Below are positions 41,972 through 54,832 of a DNA stretch of 64,000 bases, piece after piece. The notes beneath the pieces were generated by a model. The model was not told the DNA's origin, did not search any database, and saw only the letters and a list, made by a program, of their open reading frames with translations. Each line of letters opens with the position of its first letter. Within the stretch, counting starts at the first letter, position 1. The stretch is from Cinnamomum chago (taxonomy: Eukaryota > Streptophyta > Magnoliopsida > Laurales > Lauraceae), in assembly GCA_038049695.1 (NCBI GenBank), contig CP142453.1:32964501-33028500 (forward strand), in the 5' to 3' direction. The translations under genes were made by a program, and so were the position numbers.

Positions 41972-44900
41972 CTTTGCACACCTTGTTTCTACCCTGTAAA
42001 AATTCACGAGATAGAAAATCGGGAAGAGAATTTGAAGAACCTTTTATATATTCAATGTCAAAATCAAAAATAGCAAGTAAAGCTTGCCAACGAGCAAAAA
42101 TTTGTTTTGATGCAAGGTTTTTGACATCATTTTCCAAAACTTCTTTTGCAGATTTGCAATCAATTCGTAAGAGGAATTTTTGATTCAAAATATCACTTTG
42201 AAATTTGAGTATGCATGAGACTATGGCAAGGACTTCTTTCTTTATTGTAGAGTAATTTTGTTGAGTAGTATTCCAAGTGCCAGAATAAAATCTAATAATT
42301 TGTTCCTTTGATTGTGCGGTGTTTTGAAGTAGGATTCCACCAAATCCTATTTCTGAAGCATCTGTTTGGATTATTTTAAATAAATCGGGATTAGAAATAT
42401 TTAAGCATGGTAATGTTTTCACTTTTTGTTTTATTTTTTGTATTGCTTCTGTATGTTGAGGAGTCCATTGTTCGGCCGAATTTTTTAAACATTTTTGTAA
42501 AAGATTTCTTTCTTTAGAGAGGTTTTGATAAAAATCAGAGACATAATTTAAACACCCTAAAAATCTTTGTAATTGTTTTTTATCGGTGATTTCATCAGGG
42601 AAATTGTCAGCAAATTTGATTACTCTTTCAACAGGAGTTATCATTTTGTTTGATATTTTATAGCCAAGAAATTGTATTTCTGTTTGAAAAAGTTTTATTT
42701 TTCTTTGAGAAAGGACTAAGCCATTTTTCTTTATGATCCATTTGAAAGTCTTTAAATGTTTCCAGTGATCATCAATAGATTTAGAAAAAATTAAAATATC
42801 ATCAATGTAAACAATTGAGAAATTTTTATAAGGGTGAAAGATTTCATTCATCATTTCTTGGAAGGCTGAAGGAGCATTTTTTAGCCCAAAAGGCATGACG
42901 TTCCATTCATAATGGCCAAAAGGGACAGTAAAGGCGGTTTTATAACGATCATTTTCTTCGACCTGTATTTGCCAAAATCCTGATTTGAGATCAAATTTTG
43001 AAAATATAAAAGCTTCATATAAACGAGTAATAAGATCTTGTTTATTAGGAATTGGATATCTAATTGATTGAAGGACTTTATTTAATGGTTTATAATTGAT
43101 GACGAGGCGAGGAGCCCCTCGTTCCTTTTCAGGAGCATTTTCAACATAAAAGGCTGCACAACTCCAAGGAGAATGTGATTTGCGGATTAATTTCTTTTGA
43201 AGTAAATCTTTAATTTCTTTATCACATAAGTCTAAGAGTCTAGGACTCATTTGAGATGGTCTTGCTTTAGTAGGAATATCTCTTTCATTAAAAGTAGAAA
43301 TATATGGTAAGGATACTAGATGCTTTTTTCGATGCCAAAAGGCAGAAGGTATTTCAGAACAACATTCATTTATTAGAGAGGTTTGAAAATTATTAATTTT
43401 ATTTTCAGATGAATTTGATTTTAATTGATCTTCAATTCGACAGAGATAAATGTCATTTTTAAGATTTTCAATATATTTTTCTTTATTAGATATGAGTAGA
43501 TTTATTTGATTGATTTTTCCAATATTTGAAAGTATAGAAACAGGTTGAAAATTAAGATTAGAAATTTTTTCAAAAGAGTTTTCTTCAATAAATTGTTTGA
43601 GAGTAATAGCATTAATGATGAATTTGTCTTGAGCACTTAATACATTTATTGAGGAATAGGAAGGATGTAATTCATTATGTTCTTCATGATCAGAGATGTT
43701 TTCTTCGAGATGAGTTTGTAAAATTGATGTTTTCGAGGTAGAGTCTGTAGAGAAGGATTTGTTTATAGAAGTTGTATTTAATGTATTTAATGTAGTAGTT
43801 GACTCTTTAGGAACTAAATTGAGAGTAGGTTGCGGGAAACTAGTTTTTAAAGAATTATTTATTTCTTTATGTTTTATAGTTTCTAAAGGGGGGTGAACCG
43901 ATTCAACTTTACCTTTCTCGGTTTCCCATGTTTGTGTGGATTTATTAATTGTCATCATTATAGTTCCTTTTTTATTTATTTTTGACGAAAGCCAATCAAA
44001 GAAAGGGATATTTCGCCGTTCTTGATTCATTTGTTCATACCATAATTTTTTTACTTGAGATCGTTCAAATTTAGAGAATTTGGTAAAAAACCATTTTGTC
44101 TTTGGATGTTTTAATAAATCTTGTTGAAGGAATTGTTTATTAATTTTGAAATCATGTATTTCGTCATTAGATTCATGAATTAAGGAAATTGTATTAATTG
44201 ATGCATTAAAATCGGATTCAGTTAATTTTACTGATTGTATATCTTCATCTTTTGCGTCTGAATAAACAGGGAAAGCTATGTCTGTAGGATGTATTGGGGG
44301 TGATGTGGGCATAGATGTTTGATGAAAATTAGAAGAAGCGGATTTATAAGATCCAGCGTCTGAAGGGATTGATCTTTTTGTATTGGCAAAATTTATTGTT
44401 ACTTTTCCAGATGGATGTTCTGTAATAGATTCAACATCTTCATTGATTAAAGGTGTGATTTGTTGAGCTTCATCAAGCTCCCATTTTCCAGAAAGATTTA
44501 CATCTTCCCATGTGATGAGTTTGGGGGTGGTGACTTTATTTCGAAAATTTGTAAGGAATAAGGTGGTTACTCCTTTGATTTGAGATGAATATGCTATTTC
44601 AGGGACAATTGTATTCATTGCTTTATAATAAATTCTGTATACTATTGCAACATTTTGAGATTGAGGTTTCATATTGAATCCTTTTGTATGTATTCCTAGA
44701 GTGATGGCTTCATGAGCACCGGGATCACTGAGTGATATGGTGTAATTGGGAAAACAATTAAAAAAGGCAGGGCCGTCATGAAGACTGGCTTCTACCATCC
44801 CTATTAGGGAATCTCTGAATGAATTATGTCTTCTATCTCGAACATATGCGAGACAGGATGTATTCAAACCAAGTCTGGTTAATGGCTTTATTGCAACTTG

Positions 44901-45122
44901 AACAAGTGCTATATGCATGTATTTGTATTTTGATTTATGGATTTCAATTTTTTCTGCAGGAATGACCTGTAGATTTTCTTCATTTTGCTGTATTGAGAGG
45001 GTTTCTTCAACCGTCTTTATTACATAATTTGATTTTTGTATGAAAGATCCTTCTTTATAAATTTCTTTTAAAGAGACTTTAGGTATTGTCCAATCTTGGA
45101 TTGATTTTTCTAAATCATCAAA
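41934..45122 (-). pseudogene. ORF1-B polyprotein, 5'-truncated
   Basis: It lacks the start and first ~45 codons, which are replaced by an inverted strong-stop-like piece. From there it is open to the normal C-terminus. A 24-bp in-frame deletion near 44381, between short GT-ending repeats, removes eight residues (TPRSHFSS) from the linker after the movement protein. RT and RNase H motifs are complete; LLQNTAQSK and NKVCKDASK are private variants. An internal Met at 44918 begins the longest frame, but that would omit ~120 native residues. Confidence 0.9.
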
Positions 45123-45218
45123 TACTTACACTTGTAAATTTTCCGCTTTCTTTCCCTTCTTTCAATTCAGTCTTACTTAGAGTTTACTGGTTCGGTCCCG
45201 GTCTCGTCGAATTGGTAT
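45114..45218 (+). other. Second strong-stop-like segment
   Basis: 105 nt from the predicted transcription start (ATCATCAAATAC) to the sixth base of the primer site (TGGTAT, 45213-45218). At the left it shares the 9-mer ATCATCAAA with the inverted ORF1-B to which it is joined; at the right it meets an 11-nt filler (45219-45229) and then component B. Confidence 0.8.
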
Positions 45219-45229
45219 TCCTACTAAAG

Positions 45230-46606
45230 TATATTTCTACTTTTAATGAAAGAGATATTCCTACTAAAGCAAGACCATCTCAAATGAGTCCTAGACTCTT
45301 AGACTTATGTGATAAAGAAATTAAAGATTTACTTCAAAAGAAATTAATCCGCAAATCACATTCTCCTTGGAGTTGTGCAGCCTTTTATGTTGAAAATGCT
45401 CCTGAAAAGGAACGAGGGGCTCCTCGCCTCGTCATCAATTATAAACCATTAAATAAAGTCCTTCAATCAATTAGATATCCAATTCCTAATAAACAAGATC
45501 TTATTACTCGTTTATATGAAGCTTTTATATTTTCAAAATTTGATCTCAAATCAGGATTTTGGCAAATACAGGTCGAAGAAAATGATCGTTATAAAACCGC
45601 CTTTACTGTCCCTTTTGGCCATTATGAATGGAACGTCATGCCTTTTGGGCTAAAAAATGCTCCTTCAGCCTTCCAAGAAATGATGAATGAAATCTTTCAC
45701 CCTTATAAAAATTTCTCAATTGTTTACATTGATGATATTTTAATTTTTTCTAAATCTATTGATGATCACTGGAAACATTTAAAGACTTTCAAATGGATCA
45801 TAAAGAAAAATGGCTTAGTCCTTTCTCAAAGAAAAATAAAACTTTTTCAAACAGAAATACAATTTCTTGGCTATAAAATATCAAACAAAATGATAACTCC
45901 TGTTGAAAGAGTAATCAAATTTGCTGACAATTTCCCTGATGAAATCACCGATAAAAAACAATAACAATTACAAAGATTTTTAGGGTGTTTAAATTATGTC
46001 TCTGATTTTTATCAAAACCTCTCTAAAGAAAGAAATCTTTTACAAAAATGTTTAAAAAATTCGGCAGAACAATGGACTCCTCAACATACAGAAGCAATAC
46101 AAAAAATAAAACAAAAAGTGAAAACATTACCATGCTTAAATATTTCAAATCCAGATTTATTTAAAATAATCCAAACAGATGCTTCAGAAATAGGATTTGG
46201 TGGAATCCTACTTCAAAGATCCGCACAATCAAAGGAACAAATTATTAGATTTTATTCTGGCACTTGGAATACTACTCAACAAAATTACTCTACAATAAAG
46301 AAAGAAGTCCTTGCCATAGTCTCATGCATACTCAAATTTCAAAGTGATATTTTGAATCAAAAATTCCTCTTACGAATTGATTGCAAATCAGCAAAAGAAG
46401 TTTTGGAAAATGATGTCAAAAACCTTGCATCAAAACAAATTTTTGCTCGTTGGCAAGCTTTACTTGCTATTTTTGATTTTGACATTGAATATATAAAAGG
46501 TTCTTCAAATTCTCTTCCCGATTTTCTATCTCGTGAATTTTTACAGGGTAGAAACAAGGTGAAGAAAGATGCATCCAAGAGGAAAAGGAAAAAATCCAGT
46601 CATTGA
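45230..46606 (+). pseudogene. ORF1-B fragment (RT, RNase H) with stop-creating insertion
   Basis: It begins at YISTFNERD, about 35 residues upstream of RT. RT is complete (YIDDILIFS), but a 6-bp insertion near 45960 (CAATAACAATT where other copies have CAATT) introduces an in-frame TAA at 45962-45964, just after DEITDKKQ. Downstream sequence is open to the usual end with the full RNase H. The longest frame starts at 45086 in antisense movement-protein sequence and is an artefact of the join. Confidence 0.9.
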
Positions 46607-48029
46607 TACAATAAATATTCTTTCCATCAATAAATTCAATGCCTTAAATCCTTCTCCCATGCTGCAAGCACCCTATCGTTCCAATCCTTTCAAAAAATCT
46701 CAATACATAAAGATCTTTGAATATGCCCTTTTCTTCCTTGATGATAAAATCCATGCCAACCTTACAATTGATCAAATTCTCTCAAAACTCTACAGAAAAA
46801 ATTGCCATTTTGTTCCAAAAGCCCCCAATATTTCTCACAAGTACTATGAAGCTATTCTAATTCAGTCAAAAAGTGCTATCATCACTCATGAAGATAGAGA
46901 TGGAGAACATGCCTTTTCAAAAATAAAGATTATGCATATTCATACAATCACTGATTGGGCCGACAATCTATTCTCACCAAAAACTGTCACCAATCCCAAT
47001 GGGAGTTCTTGGCCCTATGACTACTATGACTATATGAATGCTTGGGAATATACTTTATTATATCAAAATTCAAAACGATCTCATTCTTGGTACCTTAGCT
47101 TTTCATCCAAATGCAATCAAAATATTCCTTGTTGGTTCTGGCATAATTGGTGGCTCCGTTTTGGTGCACAATCCTGCATCCTTCCAGAAGCTTTATTAAG
47201 CTATTATCAAGCATTTGAATCTATTACAGAACATCCATCTGGAAAAGTAACAATAAATTTTGCCAATACACCAAGATCACACTTTTCATCCACAAAAAGA
47301 TCAATCCCTTCAGACGCTGGATCTTATAAATCCGCCTCTTCTAATTTTCATCAAACATCTATTCCCACATCACCCCCAATACATCCTACAGGCATAGCTT
47401 TCCCTGTTTATTCCGGCGCAAAAGATGAAGATATACAATCAGTAAAATTAACTGAATCCGATTTTAATGCATCAATTAATACAATTTCCTTAATTCATGA
47501 ATCTAATGAAGTAATACATGATTTCAAAATTGATAAACAATTCCTTCAACAAGATTTATTAAAACATCCAAAGACAAAATGGTTTTTTACCAAATTCTCT
47601 AAATTTGAACGATCTCAAGTAAAAGAATTATGGTATGAACAAATGAATCAAGAACGGCGAAATATCCCTTTCTTTGATTGGCTTTCGTCCAAAATAAATA
47701 AAAAAGGAACTATAATGATGACAATTAATAAATCCACACAAACATGGGAAACCGAGAAAGGTAAAGTTGAATCGGTTCAACCCCCTTTAGAAACTATAAA
47801 ATATAAAGAAATAAATAATTCTTTAAAACATAGTTTCCCGCAATCTACTCTCAATCTAGTTCCTAAAGAGTCAACTACTACATTAAATACATTAAATACA
47901 ACTTCTATAAACAAATTCTTCTCTACAGACTCTACCTCGAAAACATCAATTTTACAAACTCATCTCGAAGAAAATCCCAAGCCGTGGGCTTTCTATGAAT
48001 TCAAATTTGATAGGCTTATCATCAATTGA
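46569..48029 (+). pseudogene. ORF2-B / ORF1-B fusion frame (486 aa)
   Basis: The first ~217 residues of ORF2-B, ending at YYQAFES, continue in frame into the linker after the movement protein (SITEHPSGK), keep going through the B-type linker to HLEEN, and end in antisense ORF1-A sequence. The frame is preserved because both parents carry TTGAATCT in the same phase. No known domain remains complete. The linker has private changes such as ESVQPPLE, KYKEINN and INKFFST. Confidence 0.85.
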
Positions 48030-51000
48030 TGTATGAATTCCATCGGTATTTACAGAAAATGGCTGAATTTTTAATAAGAAGGGTGTTCCTAAGATGACAT
48101 CATTTGTTAATGTTTTTGTTACAGCAAAGGAAGTTTGAATGCATTTACCATTTTTACAAATATGAGCAATTGGAATCTTATAATTGACTATTATATTCTT
48201 TCCATTTGCTGTGCCAATGGTGTAATTTTTTATTTTTTCAAAATACTTTGTTGGAATTAATCCTTCACGGATGCAATTTACATCTGCTCCACTGTCAATT
48301 AAACAGTCAACAGATAAATTAAATTCTTTGATTTTTAGAGTGACAGTAGTATACCATTTATGATAATGATATTTAGTGATGGAATTTACGAATTCTTGAA
48401 TTTCTTCATCAAATTCTTTTTCTAAATTAGAATCTTCTTGATTATTTGAGCTAAATTCTTTACCTAATTCAAGGATTTCAATTCTTGTTTTTAATTTAGC
48501 AATTTCCTGGGTTGCTTCTTCTTTTAATTTTGCAATTTCATGTTTTGTTTCATTAACTTCATTATGGAGATCTTGAAGGGTTAAAGGTTTTGAAGAGCTT
48601 GGTTTTTGGGAAAGAATATCTTTCATTGAAAGTGATTGAAAATCTTTATGTTTCTTAGAGGTTTTGTCAGTAGATTTATCTTCAAGCATTTTTCTATAGT
48701 ATTTTCTCTTTTCTTCTTCAGAGGAAATGTTTTCTATTAATTCCAGAAGTAATTCATCTTGAGCATTTAAAACATTAATGGAGAAATAAGAAGATGAGGA
48801 GGAAGAATCATAAGAACTATCTTCGCTTTCGCAACATATACAAATATCTTTATTATTTTCGGAATTATGAGAATGATAATCTAATTCATTGATTTTCTTT
48901 TTTGAATCTTTATTAAAACAGTTATTTGCAAAATGTCCTTCTTTGCCGCATTTATAGCATGTGTAATCAGATTTATTAGTTTTATGATTTGGGGACGATC
49001 TGGATTTTCTCCTCTTTGAATTGTGTTTTTCATGTTTTCCTTTTGTATATTTTTTGTGATTTTTATAGGATCGATATGATTTTTCATGATATCGTTTCTT
49101 TTTAGACCGATGTTTAGGTTGATAAATTCGATTGGATGGATTTTGTAGGGGTTCATAGCCAAATTGATAGCAAAAATCCCCTAATTCTTGTTTACCAATT
49201 TTCTTTTGTTTATGTAAATCGGCTTTAATTTTCATATCACTGCAAATAGACATACCAACACGTGAAATTTTTTGAATTAAATCACCATATGTATAGTTAG
49301 CATAATTTAATCTTCCATTATTTTGTTCTCGTAGAACATTTTTTACTTTTTCTGCAAAATGAGTTGGAAGGCCAGAAATAAATTTTTCTTTCCAGAAATC
49401 TTCATTAGAATTGAATAATTGAAAAACAAGGGATAAAAAGACATCTTTATACCATCTGAAATCAGATAAAGTTCGACATCGAAGATTGATTAATTGTTCT
49501 CTGTATTTTTCAATTTGATCACTAACATTTCCAGAAAAATTGATTAAAATATTATGAATTAGTGTTTCAACAGCATTAGAAATTGGCTGATTATTGGTAT
49601 TAATAATGGGTTTACCTTCTTCAGTTAGTTTGACTGAATTTAGGATACTAGTTTTTTGGATTGAGGTTAGATAATATTCCCACCAGCCATGAAGTTGGCC
49701 AGTAAATCCAATTATTATTGATTTAATGATTTCAGCTTGTGTATTGCCATAGATCATGCCTGCATTTGTATATAGTATCATATTGCGCAGAATATTAAGA
49801 ATTCCATATTCAGTAAGTCCATCAATATTCCATTCGACTAATGAACTACCATCATATTTACAATTTGCTATATCAGGAATTTCTTCAAATTGGAGATTCA
49901 TTGGAGTGGGTCTACTGTAATAATTTTTTGTTTTTGATGTATGAGTTTTAGGATTGAAAATTCTATTAATTTCAGGGATACATTGATCGTCAGAGTCATC
50001 TGTTGAAGTGTCAGTATGAGTGTCTGAAGACATTTGAATTGATGTTCCTTCAATGACTGCATTAATTGAGGAGCCTTCATTTATTGATTTACCTTTGTCT
50101 AAAGGATTGATTCTTAAAGAAATGTCATTTTGAAAGTCAGCAGGGAGTTTTAATGGCCTTTTGTCTAAAGTCAATTTTGTAATAAATTCTGAACATAATG
50201 AAGGGACATCTCTGGATATTTTATACGGAGCTGAAGAAGTTGATTCTTGTTGAGATATAGTATTTTCAATTCTTTGAGTTTGTGAACCAATAGTCTGTAA
50301 ATAGAGATTTGTAAAGTTACTTTGTTCAACTAGATGAGATATATGTTCAACAGTAAGGAGTTTAGAAGTTGGCAGAGCATTTTTAAATGGAGTGGCAGTG
50401 ATTTCTTTATGCCTTATAGTTTCTAAAGGAGGGTGAACCGATTCAACTTTACCTTTCTCGGTTTCCCATGTTTGTGTGGATTTATTAATTGTCATCATTA
50501 TAGTTCCTTTTTTATTTATTTTGGACGAAAGCCAATCAAAGAAAGGGATATTTCGCCGTTCTTGATTCATTTGTTCATACCATAATTCTTTTACTTGAGA
50601 TCGTTCAAATTTAGAGAATTTGGTAAAAAACCATTTTGTCTTTGGATGTTTTAATAAATCTTGTTGAAGGAATTGTTTATCAATTTTGAAATCATGTATT
50701 ACTTCATTAGATTCATGAATTAAGGAAATTGTATTAATCGATGCATTAAAATCGGATTCAGTTAATTTTACTGATTGTATATCTTCATCTTTTGCGCCTG
50801 AATAAACAGGGAAAGCTATGCCTGTAGGATGTATTGGGGGTGATGTGGGAATAGATGTTTGATGAAAATTAGAAGAGGCTGATTTATAAGATCCAGCGTC
50901 TGAAGGGATTGATCTTTTTGTGGATGAAAAGTGTGATCTTGGTGTATTGGCAAAATTTATTGTTACTTTTCCAGATGGATGTTCTGTAATAGATTCAACA

Positions 51001-51818
51001 TCTTCATTAATTAAAGGGGTGATTTGTTGAGCTTCATCAAGCTCCCATTTTCCAGAAAGATTTACATCTTCCCATGTGATGAGTTTGGGGGTGGTGACTT
51101 TATTTCGAAAATTTGTAAGGAATAAGGTGGTTACTCCTTTGATTTGAGATGAATATGCTATTTCAGGGACAATTGTATTCATTGCTTTATAATAAATTCT
51201 GTATACTATTGCAACATTTTGAGATTGAGGTTTCATATTGAATCCTTTTGTATGTATTCCTAGAGTGATGGCTTCATGAGCACCGGGATCACTGAGTGAT
51301 ACGGTGTAATTGGGAAAACAATTAAAAAAGGCAGGGCCGTCATGAAGACTGGCTTCTACCATCCCTATTAGGGAATCTCTGAATGAATTATGTCTTCTAT
51401 CTCGAACATATGCGAGACAGGATGTATTCAAACCAAGTCTGGTTAATGGCTTTATTGCAACTTGAACAAGTGCTATATGCATGTATTTGTATTTTGATTT
51501 ATGGATTTCAATTTTTTCTGCAGGAATGACCTGTAGATTTTCTTCATTTTGCTGTATTGAGAGGGTTTCTTCAACCGTCTTTATTACATAATTTGATTTT
51601 TGTATGAAAGATCCTTCTTTATAAATTTCTTTTAAAGAGACTTTAGGTATTGTCCAATCTTGGATTGATTTTTCTAAATCATCAAAACTTATTTCTTCAA
51701 GATTTTTAATTGAAATTTTATTGATTATTGGCATGATGGATGATGATGCAGAAGAAGAATTAGAAGCTGTGTTAGAAGATGAATTTCTTCCGAATGATCT
51801 AAAAATTCCAGACATCAT
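47977..51818 (-). CDS. ORF1-A polyprotein, near-complete (last residues replaced)
   Basis: A full-length open copy of ORF1-A with movement, coat, knuckle, coiled coil and protease. The block ends eight codons before the native stop, and the inverted neighbour supplies a substitute ending (ESPRLG then IFFEMSL, stop at 47952). The total is again 1288 aa by coincidence. Variants: STSQQESTSS region with Gln for His, EEEKRKYY, ATQEIAKLK and KIPIAHICK. It is joined at its 5' side to a normal leader (51819-52123). ORF2-A is absent downstream. Confidence 0.92.
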
Positions 51819-52123
51819 TAATTAATTATAATCACTAATCAGAATGATTGGTGGCCTGTCAACGATTTACGCCACAAAGCCCTAAACGCTCTCCTGGCTA
51901 ACGGGCAACAAAGGCGACGCGACAAGGGGGCCTCGGACCCAAATCACTCCTTTTAGCAACAACAACCAATTAACTCTATCTAGTCAAGTTAGATCAAAAT
52001 TCAGAAATGCAGCTACCTAACATAGATTCGAATCTACTATGCAAACAACAAACAAATAACCAAAGAAGGAAAGAGACATGATGCATGCAAAATTTTGCAA
52101 ATAAATTGAAATAATTGAAAGCG
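51819..52123 (-). promoter_or_regulatory. Partial leader upstream of ORF1-A
   Basis: 305 nt of the shared leader, including the GC-rich segment before the ATG. The primer site, transcription start and promoter are cut off, so this ORF1-A has no viral promoter of its own. Confidence 0.8.
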
Positions 52124-52208
52124 ATGGAAAACCGATGGAATTCATAAAGTTTGAATACCTAAAAATGGAATTCATCAAATACTAAAATCTTATGAATCAA
52201 TGCATTCC
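52124..52208. other. Non-viral filler between inverted blocks
   Basis: About 85 bp of no recognised origin. It holds patchy repeats (GATGGAATTCAT and AATGGAATTCAT) and the decamer ATCAAATACT, which is also the start of the strong-stop-like pieces. It may be patchwork repair filler or a scrap of host DNA. Confidence 0.5.
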
Positions 52209-53986
52209 GAGATTCCCTAATAGGGATGGTAGAAGCCAGTCTTCATGACGGCCCTGCCTTTTTTAATTGTTTTCCCAATTACACCGTATCACTCAGTGAT
52301 CCCGGTGCTCATGAAGCCATCACTTTAGGAATACATACAAAAGGATTCAATATGAAACCCCAATCACAAAATGTTGCAATTGTATACAGAATTTATTATA
52401 AAGCAATGAATACAATTGTCCCTGAAATAGCATATTCATCTCAAATCAAAGGAGTAACCACCTTATTCCTTACAAATTTTCGAAATAAAGTCACCACCCC
52501 CAAACTCATCACATGGGAAGATGTAAATCTTTCTGGAAAATGGGAGCTTGATGAAGCTCAACAAATCACCCCTTTAATTAATGAAGATGTTGAATCTATT
52601 ACAGAACATCCATCTGGAAAAGTAACAATAAATTTTGCCAATACACCAAGATCACACTTTTCATCCACAAAAAGATCAATCCCTTCAGACGCTGGATCTT
52701 ATAAATCAGCCTCTTCTAATTTTCATCAAACATCTATTCCCACATCACCCCCAATACATCCTACAGGCATAGCTTTCCCTGTTTATTCAGGCGCAAAAGA
52801 TGAAGATATACAATCAGTAAAATTAACTGAATCCGATTTTAATGCATCAATTAATACAATTTCCTTAATTCATGAATCTAATGAAGTAATACATGATTTC
52901 AAAATTGATAAACAATTCCTTCAACAAGATTTATTAAAACATCCAAAGACAAAATGGTTTTTTACCAAATTCTCTAAATTTGAACGATCTCAAGTAAAAG
53001 AATTATGGTATGAACAAATGAATCAAGAACGGCGAAATATCCCTTTCTTTGATTGGCTTTCGTCCAAAATAAATAAAAAAGGAACTATAATGATGACAAT
53101 TAATAAATCCACACAAACATGGGAAACCGAGAAAGGTAAAGTTGAATCGGTTCACCCTCCTTTAGAAACTATAAGGCATAAAGAAATCACTGCCACTCCA
53201 TTTAAAAATGCTCTGCCAACTTCTAAACTCCTTACTGTTGAACATATATCTCATCTAGTTGAACAAAGTAACTTTACAAATCTCTATTTACAGACTATTG
53301 GTTCACAAACTCAAAGAATTGAAAATACTATATCTCAACACGAATCAACTTCTTCAGCTCCGTATAAAATATCCAGAGATGTCCCTTCATTATGTTCAGA
53401 ATTTATTACAAAATTGACTTTAGACAAAAGGCCATTAAAACTCCCTGCTGACTTTCAAAATGACATTTCTTTAAGAATCAATCCTTTAGACAAAGGTAAA
53501 TCAATAAATGAAGGCTCCTCAATTAATGCAGTCATTGAAGGAACATCAATTCAAATGTCTTCAGACACTCATACTGACACTTCAACAGATGACTCTGACG
53601 ATCAATGTATCCCTGAAATTAATAGAATTTTCAATCCTAAAACTCATACATCAAAAACAAAAAATTATTACAGTAGACCCACTCCAATGAATCTCCAATT
53701 TGAAGAAATTCCTGATATAGCAAATTGTAAATATGATGGTAGTTCATTAGTCGAATGGAATATTGATGGACTTACTGAATATGGAATTCTTAATATTCTG
53801 CGCAATATGATACTATATACAAATGCAGGCATGATCTATGGCAATACACAAGCTGAAATCATTAAATCAATAATAATTGGATTTACTGGCCAACTTCATG
53901 GCTGGTGGGAATATTATCTAACCTCAATCCAAAAAACTAGTATCCTAAATTCAGTCAAACTAACTGAAGAAGGTAAACCCATTATT
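52209..53986 (+). mobile_element. Endogenous pararetrovirus block 8 (component A fragment, plus)
   Basis: A short ORF1-A fragment between two inversions; it meets block 9 at the shared 8-mer ATACCAAT (53988-53995), where block 9 begins in its primer site. Confidence 0.88.
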
Positions 53987-53993
53987 GATACCA
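53987..53993 (-). other. Partial primer-binding site at block end
   Basis: TGGTATC on the minus strand, seven bases of the site; beyond it lies inverted ORF1-A. Confidence 0.82.
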
Positions 53994-54832
53994 ATTCGAC
54001 GAGACCGGGACCGAACCAGTAAACTCTAAGTAAGACTGAATTGAAAGAAGGGAAAGAAAGCGGAAAATTTACAAGTGTAAGTATTTGATGATGTGAGACA
54101 AGGGCTCACAAACCCTATTTATAGACCTTCATACTGAATTACATTTGAAATGTATTTGAAATCCGCAATGGGATAAGATGTATACGTCATTTGCACTGTA
54201 TCACTGTTGCATATAATATGCATTACTGTTGCTGCTGCATGAGTGAGATGACTTTATTGCTGACGGACGTCATTGAATTTGCTGCTGCATGCGTCTGACA
54301 GTCGGCGGAGAAATTATCGCTGTATTTGCTGCAGGGGGCAGGATATACTGTATGCTCAGCTGACGCGGCGGAGACTGCAGGCACTTGAGACTGAATTGTT
54401 GACTTTAAATTCCTTAATACTTTATTTGAAATAGTAGTCTAGGGATTACTTTAAGAAGAATAGTAATCCATAGCTCACAAATGTGGACTTTTGGAATTTT
54501 TTATACTTTTTTCAAATGAAAGCATTCGAAAGAACTTTATATGAGTGAGGCACATGAAAATGACATGTGTTGTTTATAAAAGCATGATGGTGACAAGAAT
54601 TTAAAGCTTGACTTCATGGAGGCTACACATGGATGAATGAGATAATGAAGCTTCATTATTTGCAGGACACATGGCAGCATGGGGAGAGCTGTGCTGACTT
54701 TGGGGACTGCATTGAAAATTGCATTCGGACATCTGTATAGCTGAATTAATTCTGCATGGAGGTGGATGAAGGCTGTATTCGATGGCGAGATCTGCATTGA
54801 AATTTGCATGATATTGCTGCATGTGCTGGATT
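53987..54832 (-). promoter_or_regulatory. A-type intergenic region: 3' UTR and promoter
   Basis: TATAAATA is at 54123-54116 (minus strand), the TGACG-GA-CGTCA pair at 54261-54272, and the expected start near 54092-54089. It stops inside the primer site, so the leader and any ORF1 that should follow are missing. Confidence 0.8.

Larger units (their letters stand above)
36079..45122 (-). mobile_element. Endogenous pararetrovirus block 5 (B-B concatemer, minus)
   Basis: In minus-strand order: a B unit starting at about ORF1 codon 46, its ORF2-B, a mosaic intergenic region, then a second B unit with ORF1-B and the first 44 codons of ORF2-B. Both ORF1 copies belong to the B2 sequence group. Each end is an inversion with 3-9 nt of shared bases. 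Confidence 0.92.
45114..47974 (+). mobile_element. Endogenous pararetrovirus block 6 (rearranged component B, plus)
   Basis: A strong-stop-like piece, then ORF1-B from just before RT to its end, then ORF2-B to about residue 217. That is fused at the 8-mer TTGAATCT (47215-47222) to the linker part of an ORF1 with B-specific sequence, which ends at 47974. The right join to inverted component A has a 2-nt filler. Confidence 0.88.
47977..52123 (-). mobile_element. Endogenous pararetrovirus block 7 (component A, minus)
   Basis: ORF1-A plus the leader downstream of the primer site; it breaks at 52123 before reaching the primer site. Confidence 0.9.
52209..54022 (+). pseudogene. ORF1-A fragment (movement core to coat region)
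   Basis: Open from RDSLIGMVEAS, in the movement-protein domain, through the A-specific segment and coat motif HGWWEYYL to EEGKPII, then into antisense primer-site sequence with a stop at 54022. It lacks the N-terminal ~148 residues, knuckle, coiled coil and protease. The movement core uses the K-ELWYEQ haplotype. Confidence 0.88.

Noticed and set aside
41934-42007. Start of ORF2-B at 42007 (403 aa)
   Set aside because: All other copies start at the ATG equivalent to 41971; the extra 12 codons come from altered bases in the ORF1-B end.
45086-45300. Alternative N-terminus for the ORF1-B fragment, starting at 45086
   Set aside because: The first ~48 codons come from antisense movement-protein and leader sequence across a join and are not a native start.
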